This document shows positions 18,919 through 26,906 of a stretch of DNA of 64,000 bases, piece by piece (position 1 is the first letter of the stretch; every line of letters starts with the position of its first letter). Position numbers and translations under genes: made by a program. The stretch covers positions 310,001 to 374,000 of the forward strand of contig NZ_WJYO01000002.1 of the NCBI RefSeq assembly GCF_010994095.1, given 5' to 3'. The DNA is from Mumia xiangluensis. GTDB taxonomy: Bacteria > Actinomycetota > Actinomycetes > Propionibacteriales > Nocardioidaceae. The notes beneath the pieces were generated by a model. The model was not told where the DNA came from, searched no databases, and saw only the letters and a program-made list of their open reading frames with translations.

Positions 18919-20483
18919 GTCCGGTCCCTCCGTACGTCGCCCAGCAGCTCGACGAGCACCTCGCGGTCGTCGAAGGGGTGAACCACGTCACCGACGATCT
19001 GGCCCCGCTCGTGCCCCTTGCCCGCGACGACGACCACGTCGCCCGGACGGGCGGCGCCGACCGCGTGCGCGATGGCGGCACGGCGGTCGCCGATCTCGAC
19101 CAGCTCCGCCGCCGCACCTTGGACCAGGGCCGAGCGCGCCCCGGCGATGATCGCTGCCCTGACCTGCGCCGGATCCTCCGTACGGGGGTTGTCGTCGGTG
19201 ACCACCACGACGTCAGCCAGCTCCGCAGCCGCTGCGCCCATGAGCGGGCGCTTGCCGAGATCGCGGTCCCCGCCGGCGCCGACGACCACCACCAGGCGCC
19301 CGTCGGAGAGCCCACGCAGCGACGCCAGCACGGCACGCAGCGCGTCAGGCTTGTGCGCGTAGTCGACGATCGCCGTGAAGTCCTGCCCCGCGTCCACGGA
19401 CTCCATCCGGCCCGGGACCGCGGTGCATCCGGCGATGCCGGCCAGCACGTCCTCGACCGCGCGCCCCGTCGCCGTCACGGCAGCCAGTACCGCCAGCGCG
19501 TTCGCCACGTTGAAGCGGCCCGGGAGCCCGACCAGCAGCGTGTGGTCGGACTCGTCCGGTCCGACGACGCGGGCGGTCGATCCGGTGGCGGTGGACTCGA
19601 CGGAGACGACGCGCCAGTCGGCCTCCTCGCGGCCCTCGAGCGAGACCGTGGTCAGCGGGATCGTGACCGACGACGCCAGTCGGCGGCCGTACGGATCGTC
19701 GATGTCCACGACGGCGTGTCCCGCCCGCTCCGGCGTGAAGAGGGACGCCTTGGCGGCGAAGTAGTCCTCGACGTCGGGGTGGAAGTCGAGGTGGTCGCGC
19801 CCGAGGTTGAGGAACACGGCCACGTCGTAGACGACGCCGTCGACCCGGTGCAGCGCGAGCGCGTGGCTCGAGACCTCCATGACGACGGCGTCAGCGCCGT
19901 GGTCGCGCATCACCCCGAAGAGTGCGTGCAGCGCCGGCGCTTCCGGCGTCGTCAGGGCGGAGCTGAGCGGGCGACCGTCGAGGAACGCGCCGGTCGTGCC
20001 GATGGCGCCGACCCGGTCGCCGCAGGCGCGCAGAGCGGCCGCGGCGAGGTAGGAGCTCGTGGTCTTGCCCTGCGTGCCCGTGATGCCGATCGTCGTGAGT
20101 CCCTCGGAGGGCGCGGCGTACACCTGGGACGCCACCTGCCCGAGCACGGCGCGCGCGTCGGCGACCACCACGACCGGCAGCTCCACGCCAGCCTCGGCGA
20201 CCAGGTCGGCGCCAGCGGCGTCGGTGAGGACGGCCACCGCGCCGCGCTGTGCGGCGTCGGCGGCGAACCGCGCTCCGTGGGTCCGTGTCCCCGGCAGCGC
20301 GGCGTAGAGGTCGCCCGGTCGCACGTCGGACGACGCGAGGGTGACCCCCGTCACCGACGCCCCTGACGCCCCGGCAGGAGCGGCAGCGAGCGTCGCTCCG
20401 ACGGTGGAGACGAGGGTGGCGAGTGCGACAGGGACCACCGAGGGTGGCCGGGTGTCGAGCGGGTGCTGGGGCTCAGAAGACAT
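18915..20483 (-). CDS. murE: UDP-MurNAc-dipeptide--diaminopimelate ligase
   Basis: 522 aa Mur ligase adding the third stem residue. The ATP loop is GITGTQGKTTSSYL and the specificity motif is DNPR (in TDDNPRTEDP), which marks diaminopimelate rather than lysine ligases; whether the cell uses meso- or LL-DAP cannot be read from it. The ATG lies 21 nt after the ftsI stop with only a weak ribosome site, and the gap contains the 10-bp palindrome GTATCGATAC (20495-20504). Confidence 0.96.
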   Translation of the reverse strand: MSSEPQHPLDTRPPSVVPVALATLVSTVGATLAAAPAGASGASVTGVTLASSDVRPGDLYAALPGTRTHGARFAADAAQRGAVAVLTDAAGADLVAEAGVELPVVVVADARAVLGQVASQVYAAPSEGLTTIGITGTQGKTTSSYLAAAALRACGDRVGAIGTTGAFLDGRPLSSALTTPEAPALHALFGVMRDHGADAVVMEVSSHALALHRVDGVVYDVAVFLNLGRDHLDFHPDVEDYFAAKASLFTPERAGHAVVDIDDPYGRRLASSVTIPLTTVSLEGREEADWRVVSVESTATGSTARVVGPDESDHTLLVGLPGRFNVANALAVLAAVTATGRAVEDVLAGIAGCTAVPGRMESVDAGQDFTAIVDYAHKPDALRAVLASLRGLSDGRLVVVVGAGGDRDLGKRPLMGAAAAELADVVVVTDDNPRTEDPAQVRAAIIAGARSALVQGAAAELVEIGDRRAAIAHAVGAARPGDVVVVAGKGHERGQIVGDVVHPFDDREVLVELLGDVRRDRT

Positions 20484-20504
20484 CGCTGCCGAGCGTATCG
20501 ATAC

Positions 20505-22241
20505 TCACCACTCGAGCGGGGTCCTGGGCGCGCGAGCCCCGCTCGGTGCGATGCCGTAGCGCTGCAGCGACTGCTGCATGATGTCGCGGAACACCGGCCC
20601 CGCAGTCCCGCTGCCCGAGCCGCCGCCGCGCGGGTTGTCCAGCACGACGTACGTCAGGAACCGCGGCTTCTCCGCCGGCGCGAAGCCGATGAACGAGACG
20701 GTGTTCTCGCCCCGCACGTAGCGTCCGGTGTCCGGGTTCACCCGCCAGGCCGTGCCCGTCTTGCCGGCGATGCGGTAGCCCGGGATCCGCACCCCGTACG
20801 CCGAGCCGTCCGGGTCCGTGACCGACTCCATCATCGTGGTGACCATCTTCGCCGCCTCGGGTGAGACGACCTCGCGCGTAGCCGCCGGCTCGACCTGCTC
20901 GGTCGTACCGTCGGCCTGGCGGACCTCGGTCACCAGGCGCGGCGCCTCGTACCGGCCGCCGTTCGCGATCGCGGCGACCGCCGCGACCTCCTGCAGCGCG
21001 GTGACCGAGATGCCCTGCCCGAAGGAGATCGTCGCCTTCTGGGCGGCCGACCAACGGTCGGCCGGGCTCAGGATGCCGCGTGACTCCGACGACAGGCCCA
21101 CGCCGGTCTGCTGCCCGAACCCGAACTTCGACAGGTAGTCGTGGAAGGTGTCATCGTCCATCTGCTGGGCGAGCGCGATCGTGCCGAGGTTCGACGACTT
21201 GGCGATGACGCCGGCCGCGGTGAGCCGGAGCCGGCCGTGGTCCCACCAGTCGCTGATCGTGAACCCGTCGAGCGTGAGCTCGCTCGGGATCTTCACCCGC
21301 GTGGTCGGCGTCACGAGACCTGCGTCGGCGAGAGCGGCCATCGTGACGACCTTCTGCACCGACCCCGGCTCGTACACGTTCTGGACGGCGCGGTTGTTCA
21401 TCGCCGCCGGGGTGACCGTCGACCGGTCCTGGGCGTCGAAGGTCGGCAGCTGCGACAGCTGGAGCACCTGCATCGTCTGGAGGTCCACGGTGACCGCTAC
21501 CCCCCAGTCGGAACGGCTCTTGCGGACCGCGGCGGCGAGCCGCTTGTCGGCGTACCACTGGAGGTCGCGGTCGATCGTCGTGACGACGTCGGCGCCCGGG
21601 ACGGGCTCCTTGGTCGTCTGGCGCGCCAGCGGGATCCGCACGCCCTTGACCGTCGCCCCGTACGACGCCTCTCCGTCGACCCCGCTGAGCTCGTCGTCGA
21701 AGGCACCCTCGAGGCCGCTGGTGCCCTTGCCGGTCTCGCCGGAGACCAGGCCGATGAGCGTCGCCCCGAGCGTGCCGCCCGGGTAGGTGCGTACGGCGTC
21801 GCGCTCGGTGTCCACCCCGGTCCGGATGTCGGCCTCGGAGAGCTTCGCGAGGACCCGGTCCGCCTGGTACGACGGCACCTCGCGCGCGACGTAGACGAAG
21901 CGCGAGTCCTCACGGCGCAGCTTGTCCACGGCGTCGAAGTAGTCGACGTCCAGCTCGGAGGCGAGGATGCGTGCGATCGCCGGCGCGTTCTCGGCCGTCT
22001 GCTTCGGGTCGGCGATGATCGCGCGGGCGTCCATCGACGTGGCGAGAGGCTCGCCGTCGCGGTCGAGGATCTGGCCGCGGTCCGCGTGGAGCACCGTGAG
22101 CTCGGTCGAGGCCGCGAGCGCCTTGGCGGCGTACGCGTTCGGGTCGACCCCCTGGATCTGGATCAGGCGTCCCGCGAAGACCAGCAGCAACGTCGCCACC
22201 ACGACGAAGCAGAACCTCGCCCGGTTGCGGTGCGCGCTCAC
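20505..22241 (-). CDS. ftsI: Septal class B penicillin-binding protein (FtsI/PBP3)
   Basis: 578 aa transpeptidase cross-linking septal peptidoglycan with FtsW. A short cytoplasmic N-terminus and one membrane helix (about residues 10-28) are followed by the dimerisation domain (LHADRGQILDRDGEPLA) and the transpeptidase domain with Ser294-x-x-Lys297, Ser349-Ser-Asn351 and KTG 494-496. There are no PASTA repeats at the C-terminus. The GTG start overlaps the ftsL-like stop. Confidence 0.97.
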   Translation of the reverse strand: MSAHRNRARFCFVVVATLLLVFAGRLIQIQGVDPNAYAAKALAASTELTVLHADRGQILDRDGEPLATSMDARAIIADPKQTAENAPAIARILASELDVDYFDAVDKLRREDSRFVYVAREVPSYQADRVLAKLSEADIRTGVDTERDAVRTYPGGTLGATLIGLVSGETGKGTSGLEGAFDDELSGVDGEASYGATVKGVRIPLARQTTKEPVPGADVVTTIDRDLQWYADKRLAAAVRKSRSDWGVAVTVDLQTMQVLQLSQLPTFDAQDRSTVTPAAMNNRAVQNVYEPGSVQKVVTMAALADAGLVTPTTRVKIPSELTLDGFTISDWWDHGRLRLTAAGVIAKSSNLGTIALAQQMDDDTFHDYLSKFGFGQQTGVGLSSESRGILSPADRWSAAQKATISFGQGISVTALQEVAAVAAIANGGRYEAPRLVTEVRQADGTTEQVEPAATREVVSPEAAKMVTTMMESVTDPDGSAYGVRIPGYRIAGKTGTAWRVNPDTGRYVRGENTVSFIGFAPAEKPRFLTYVVLDNPRGGGSGSGTAGPVFRDIMQQSLQRYGIAPSGARAPRTPLEW

Positions 22242-22693
22242 CCGCGGTCCCCCACCGTGACCGGGGACGGTCCGTCGACACCGGAGACCGCCTCGCTGTC
22301 GCGGGTGGCGGGCTCGGGGTCACCGACGATCTTGCCGTCGGGCAGCCGCAGGAACGCCGGGTTGGTGTTCGGCACCATCCCGAGCGCTGCGGCGCGCTCG
22401 GCGACGGCCTCGGGGGTCGAACGCTGCTCGACCTCGAGGGCCAGCTCGGCGTGGCGGCTCTGCAGCTCCTGGGCCTTCTTCTCCAGCTCCGCCAGCTCGA
22501 ACGCGCCGTTCTGCATCGAGGTGTTGAGCAGCAGCAGGCCGACGAGCCCGCCGGCGAGAACCGTGACGACGAGCAGGACGAACGGGGCGCGCGGCGTCCG
22601 CGGACGGCGCGCGGGGACGGCCCGCAGCGGAGTCCGCGGGGACGGCTGCGGACGTCCGGTCGCGCGACGGGGCGTGCCGTGGGCGATGCTCAT
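22238..22693 (-). CDS. ftsL: FtsL-like septum formation protein
   Basis: 151 aa bitopic protein: a basic Pro/Arg-rich cytoplasmic N-terminus (1-36), one membrane helix (about 37-57), then a leucine-zipper-like coiled coil ([20 protein letters not shown]) and a C-terminal tail. No catalytic residues. Its position between rsmH and ftsI and this architecture fit FtsL (Rv2164c in M. tuberculosis); sequence conservation in the family is low. Overlaps both neighbours by 4 nt. Confidence 0.85.
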   Translation of the reverse strand: MSIAHGTPRRATGRPQPSPRTPLRAVPARRPRTPRAPFVLLVVTVLAGGLVGLLLLNTSMQNGAFELAELEKKAQELQSRHAELALEVEQRSTPEAVAERAAALGMVPNTNPAFLRLPDGKIVGDPEPATRDSEAVSGVDGPSPVTVGDRG

Positions 22694-23658
22694 CGGGCCT
22701 CCTTCATGCGCTGCGCCTTCACTCGCTCGACGACGCGGAGCCGGACCGGCTTCGCTCGTGGGTTCTCCTCGATCTCCTGATCCGACGCGGTCTCCGCGCC
22801 GCGGGTCACCAGCCGGAACCGCGGCTGCATCTCCTCGGGGACGACGGGCAGCCCCGGCGGGACGTCGACCGTCGAGGTCACCCCGGCGAAGGCCTGCTTG
22901 ACGATCCGGTCCTCCAGCGAGTGGTAGGCCATCGACACGACCCGGCCACCGACCCCGACGGCCTCGAGCGCCGCCGGGATCGCGCGGCGCAGCACGCCGA
23001 GCTCGTCGTTGACCTCGATGCGCAAGGCCTGGAAGGTCCGCTTGGCCGGGTTGCCGCCCGTCCGCATCGCCGCCGCCGGCAGCGCCTCGCGCACCAGGGC
23101 GACCAGCTCGTCGCTGGTCCGCAGCGGCGCAGTCGCGCGACGGCGGACGACCGCGTCGGCGATCCGGCTGGCGTGCTTCTCCTCGCCGTAGGTCCGCAGG
23201 ATCCGCACCAGCTCGTCCCGGTCGTACGTCGCCAGGATCTCCGCCGCCGTCGGTCCCTCGCGCCCCATCCGCATGTCGAGCGGAGCGGGTCGCGCGTACG
23301 AGAAGCCGCGCTCGTCGACGTCGAGCTGCATGGAGGAGACGCCGAGGTCGAACAGGACGCCGTCGACCCGCGACCGCCCGGCCGAGGCGATGGCCTCGTC
23401 CAGCTGGTCGTACACGCCCTCGAAGAACGTGACCCGTCCTTCGAACGGCGCCAGTCGCTCACGCGAGCGACGCAGCGCCTCCGGGTCACGGTCGATACCG
23501 ATGACGTGCACGCCCTCGAACCGGCTCAGCACCGCCTCGGTGTGCCCGCCCAGGCCCAGCGTCGCGTCGACCAGGATCGCGTCGCTGCCGGCCAGGGCGG
23601 GCTCGAGGAGCTCGACCGTCCGTTCCAGGAGCACCGGAACGTGCTTGGACTCACTCAT
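22690..23658 (-). CDS. rsmH: 16S rRNA m4C1402 methyltransferase
   Basis: 322 aa SAM-dependent enzyme (MraW) methylating N4 of C1402 in 16S rRNA. Signatures: [58 protein letters not shown] and [11 protein letters not shown]. It starts 218 nt after mraZ; the leader has a hairpin that includes the ribosome site (AGGAC). Overlaps ftsL by 4 nt. Confidence 0.97.
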   Translation of the reverse strand: MSESKHVPVLLERTVELLEPALAGSDAILVDATLGLGGHTEAVLSRFEGVHVIGIDRDPEALRRSRERLAPFEGRVTFFEGVYDQLDEAIASAGRSRVDGVLFDLGVSSMQLDVDERGFSYARPAPLDMRMGREGPTAAEILATYDRDELVRILRTYGEEKHASRIADAVVRRRATAPLRTSDELVALVREALPAAAMRTGGNPAKRTFQALRIEVNDELGVLRRAIPAALEAVGVGGRVVSMAYHSLEDRIVKQAFAGVTSTVDVPPGLPVVPEEMQPRFRLVTRGAETASDQEIEENPRAKPVRLRVVERVKAQRMKEAR

Positions 23659-23770
23659 GCGTCCTGCCCCCAGGACGTCCGACCACCATCTCGACCCCTC
23701 GTTCTGTGTGGTTCAGCGTGTGTTGCGCCTCGGTCCGCTACCCGTGTTGCGGGAACCGATCGCCTGGTTC
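23659..23770 (-). ncRNA. Candidate structured leader of rsmH (possible mraW RNA motif)
   Basis: On the RNA strand, CGGT 23758-23755 pairs with ACCG 23734-23731 and encloses a CCCG/CGGG hairpin (23753-23750 with 23744-23741). Nearer the gene, GTCCTG 23676-23671 pairs with CAGGAC 23666-23661, which contains the only good ribosome site, 2 nt before the ATG at 23658. A conserved mraW RNA motif upstream of this gene is known in Actinobacteria. I recognise position and structure but cannot confirm the match without a covariance search. Confidence 0.45.
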
Positions 23771-23876
23771 GTCCGGCCAGGTCCCTGGCCGCTTGCCCTG
23801 GGAAGTCACCTTCTGGCACCGGGGAAGTGGAGCCAGGAGGTGGAGCAAGCGGCCCAGAGGCCTCGACGGACGAGCC

Positions 23877-24308
23877 TCAGAGCAGTCCTTCGATCACCTC
23901 TTCCGACAAGGTGGCGAAGCTCTCTTCCTGTGCGTCGGAGTACTCCGACCAGCGCGTCGCGTCCCAGATCTCGACCCGCTCCATCGCTCCGACTACGACG
24001 CAGTCGCGGTCGAGGCGGGCGTACTCGCGCAGCGGGGCGGGGACCGTGATGCGTCCCTGCTTGTCAGGGACCTCGTCCGAGGCGCCCGAGAAGAGCACGC
24101 GGACGAAGTCACGGGTCGCCTTGTTGGTGAACGGCGTCTTGCTGATCCGGTCGCTGAACTCCGCGAAGCTCGCCTGCGGCCAGACGTAGATGCAGCGGTC
24201 CTGCCCCTTCGTCAGCACGAGGCCCTCCGTGAGTCGGTCGCGGAACTTGGCGGGGAGGAAGAGCCGACCCTTGTCGTCGAGGCGAGGGGTGTAGGTGCCG
24301 AAGAACAT
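23877..24308 (-). CDS. mraZ: Transcriptional regulator MraZ
   Basis: 143 aa AbrB-like DNA-binding protein, first gene of the dcw cluster, which represses its own operon in E. coli. It has two SpoVT/AbrB-type halves: [24 protein letters not shown] and, at about residue 80, [21 protein letters not shown]. Four regularly spaced GTGG boxes cover its promoter (24367-24406). Confidence 0.97.
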   Translation of the reverse strand: MFFGTYTPRLDDKGRLFLPAKFRDRLTEGLVLTKGQDRCIYVWPQASFAEFSDRISKTPFTNKATRDFVRVLFSGASDEVPDKQGRITVPAPLREYARLDRDCVVVGAMERVEIWDATRWSEYSDAQEESFATLSEEVIEGLL

Positions 24309-24366
24309 CGCACGTCAACTCCCCCGTCTCATCGCCGCCGGCCCCCGATGCCGACGATTTCCGTGG

Positions 24367-24412
24367 GTTGCTCCACTTTGCGCCACTCTACTCCACGACT
24401 CCCCACCGTCAA
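24367..24412 (-). promoter_or_regulatory. mraZ promoter with four 10-bp MraZ boxes
   Basis: On the minus strand, -35 TTGACG (24412-24407), a 16-nt spacer and -10 TAGAGT (24390-24385). Four GTGG boxes spaced exactly 10 bp apart run through it: GTGGGGAGTC, GTGGAGTAGA, GTGGCGCAAA and GTGGAGCAAC (24406 to 24367). Direct decamer repeats starting with (G)TGG are the known MraZ binding pattern, so autorepression is expected. In the rest of the gap (24413-24670) I see only a 6-bp inverted repeat (ATGCCT 24485-24490, AGGCAT 24499-24504) and a TAGTCT hexamer (24605-24610) that might serve moxR. Confidence 0.75.
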
Positions 24413-24670
24413 GCCGAAACGCTCCACCGCGCGCCCCTGCGCGCCCCACCGCCGGCGATCCCGCTCCCGGCGCACCAGGCGCCGATGCCTGTGTTCTGAG
24501 GCATTCGCCTCGCCCACGACCGCGAGATGGTGAAGAGTGGAGCGTGGGTGGGGGAAGCGGCGCACCCCTCTCGTGATCCGGCGCACCCGTTGGGACCGCG
24601 CAGGTAGTCTCGGCACCCACGGGGCATGCGAGACGGACGCCCACCGACGTGCAGACTGCAGGAGGTATCC

Positions 24671-25666
24671 GTGACGACGACACCTCGCCGAGAGCCCGCG
24701 GCGCCGCCCGGGCCCGACCAGAGCGAAGAGCTCGTCGTCGCGGCCCAGCGCCTCGTCGACAACATCGGCACGGTGATCGTCGGCAAGACCGACGTCGTAC
24801 GCACGGCGGTCGTCGTCCTCCTCGCAGGCGGCCACCTCCTCCTCGAGGACGTCCCCGGTGTGGGCAAGACCATGCTGAGCAAGGCCCTGGCCCGCTCGAT
24901 CGACGGCTCGATGCGCCGCATCCAGTTCACGCCGGACCTGCTCCCGAGCGACGTCACGGGCACCTCGGTGTGGGATCCCGCGACCCGCACGTTCGAGTTC
25001 CGCGAGGGCGCCGTCTTCGGCAACGTGGTGGTCGGAGACGAGATCAACCGAGCCTCGCCCAAGACGCAGTCCGCCCTCCTGGAGTGCATGGAGGAGCGTC
25101 AGGTCACCGTCGACGGCACCTCGTACCCGCTGCAGGACCCGTTCATGGTGGTCGCCACCCAGAACCCGCTCGAGATGGAAGGCACCTACCCGCTGCCCGA
25201 GGCGCAGCGGGACCGGTTCATGGCACGCGTCGCGATGGGCTACCCGTCGGCCGAGGCCGAGGCGGCCATGCTGCGCGAGCACGGCGGCTCCGACCCGCTC
25301 GCCGACCTCCTCCCGGTCACCGACGTGAAGCAGGTCGCCGACCTCGTCGCCACCGTCCGCACCATCTACGTGGCGCCGGCCGTGGAGGAGTACGCCGTGG
25401 CGATCGCGACCGCGACCCGGACGTCGGCGCGGGTCCGCCTCGGCGCCTCGCCCCGCGCGACCCTGCACCTGGTGCGTGCGGCGCGTGCCCGTGCCGCGCT
25501 CGAACGCCGGCCGTACGTGCTGCCCGACGACGTGGCCACCCTCGCGCCGTCCGTGCTGACCCACCGTCTGCTGCTGTCGCCCGATGCCGTCGTCGCCGGG
25601 TGGCAGGCGCACGACGTCGTACGCGAGATCCTCGCCGAGGTCCGCGTGCCCGAGCCCGGACGATGA
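24671..25666 (+). CDS. MoxR-type AAA+ ATPase
   Basis: 331 aa. Walker A LLLEDVPGVGKTMLSKAL, Walker B NVVVGDEINRASPKTQSALLE, sensor 1 VVATQNPLEMEGTYPLPEAQRDRF, and a C-terminal lid. MoxR ATPases act as chaperones in maturation of membrane or envelope complexes and travel with DUF58 proteins. GTG 24671 is preferred because AGGAGG lies 5 nt upstream. First gene of a three-gene operon with DUF58 and the transglutaminase; the stop is 1 nt before the next start. Confidence 0.93.
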   Translation: MTTTPRREPAAPPGPDQSEELVVAAQRLVDNIGTVIVGKTDVVRTAVVVLLAGGHLLLEDVPGVGKTMLSKALARSIDGSMRRIQFTPDLLPSDVTGTSVWDPATRTFEFREGAVFGNVVVGDEINRASPKTQSALLECMEERQVTVDGTSYPLQDPFMVVATQNPLEMEGTYPLPEAQRDRFMARVAMGYPSAEAEAAMLREHGGSDPLADLLPVTDVKQVADLVATVRTIYVAPAVEEYAVAIATATRTSARVRLGASPRATLHLVRAARARAALERRPYVLPDDVATLAPSVLTHRLLLSPDAVVAGWQAHDVVREILAEVRVPEPGR

Positions 25667-25667
25667 C

Positions 25668-26906
25668 ATGCGCGGCACGCTGGGCTCCCTGACCACCCGA
25701 GGGCGGGGATTCCTCGCCGGGGGCGCGACCGTGACGCTGGGTGGCGTGGTCCTCGGCCTGGACGTCCTCGTCCGGATGGGCGCGTTCGCCCTCGCACTCC
25801 CCCTGCTGGCCGTCCTCGTGGTCGCGCACGGCCGGAGCCAGGTCAGCACCACCCGGACCGTCTCGCCGTCGAGGACGTCCGCAGGCGGCGAGGCCGAGGT
25901 CTCGCTCGAGGTCACCGGCAGCGGCCGCGGAGGCAGCGGCATGCTCCTGCTGGAGGACCAGCTCCCGGACGCCCTCGGCGGCGGTCGTCGCTTCGCCGTC
26001 GAGTCCACGGGCCGCCGTTGGCACAGCTCGGCTCGCTACCGGCTGACCGCACGCCGGCGCGGGATCTACGCCCTCGGACCGCTCTCGGTCAGGATCGGGG
26101 ACCCGTTCGGGTTCCTCTCCGTCCGCAAGACCTTCCACAGCACGACGCCGCTCGTCGTCACGCCCACCGTCCACCGTCTCGGCCGTCTGTGGGCGGGCGG
26201 GGTCGGCAGCACGGCGGGCGAGCACCTCGTACGCCTCGGGTCCACCGGCCGCGCCGACGACACGTCGGTCCGCGAGTACCGCGTCGGCGACGACCTCCGC
26301 CGGATCCACTGGCGTACGACGGCACGCACCGGCGAGCTGATGGTGCGCCGCGAGGAGGAGGGCCGCCACGCCGACGTGACGGTCTACCTCGACACCCGGC
26401 GCGACGTCCACCGCCGGGGCCTCGACGGCACGTTCGAGTGGGCGGTGTCGGCGGCAGCCTCGGTCGCCGCACACTTCGCCGGCAACGGCTGGGACGTCCG
26501 TCTCGTCACCGACGCGACGGACTCGCACGACTCGGCTCCGGACTCGCTCGGCCTGATCCTCGACGAGCTGGCCGCCGTCGGTCCCTCGATCCGCCGCAGC
26601 AGCGGGCACGTGCCTGCCGACGTCCTCACCTCCCGCGGGATCGTCGTCGCCATCGTGACCGGCGCCGACCCTGAGAGCCTCGACCAGATCGACCTGTGCT
26701 CGACGACCGCGGGGCGGCGGCTCGCGCTCGTGCTCGACGACGACCGGTGGCTGCACGGCGACCACGCGGGCTCCGGCGGCGCTCTGGCACTCGCCACGTC
26801 GGCACGCGCACGCGGGTGGGTGGCGACCGCGGTCGGTGGCGGCGAGACGGTCAGCGGCGCCTGGCAGGCCCTGGCCCTGCAGTCGACGAAGGACACGGTC
26901 GGATGA
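25668..26906 (+). CDS. DUF58 domain membrane protein
   Basis: 412 aa. Two N-terminal hydrophobic segments (about residues 13-50) are followed by a soluble region with the DUF58 hallmark (REYRVGDDLRRIHWRTTARTGELMVRREE, near residues 200-230) and a vWA-like C-terminal half. The family partners MoxR ATPases. It overlaps the transglutaminase gene by ATGA. Substrate unknown. Confidence 0.9.
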   Translation: MRGTLGSLTTRGRGFLAGGATVTLGGVVLGLDVLVRMGAFALALPLLAVLVVAHGRSQVSTTRTVSPSRTSAGGEAEVSLEVTGSGRGGSGMLLLEDQLPDALGGGRRFAVESTGRRWHSSARYRLTARRRGIYALGPLSVRIGDPFGFLSVRKTFHSTTPLVVTPTVHRLGRLWAGGVGSTAGEHLVRLGSTGRADDTSVREYRVGDDLRRIHWRTTARTGELMVRREEEGRHADVTVYLDTRRDVHRRGLDGTFEWAVSAAASVAAHFAGNGWDVRLVTDATDSHDSAPDSLGLILDELAAVGPSIRRSSGHVPADVLTSRGIVVAIVTGADPESLDQIDLCSTTAGRRLALVLDDDRWLHGDHAGSGGALALATSARARGWVATAVGGGETVSGAWQALALQSTKDTVG

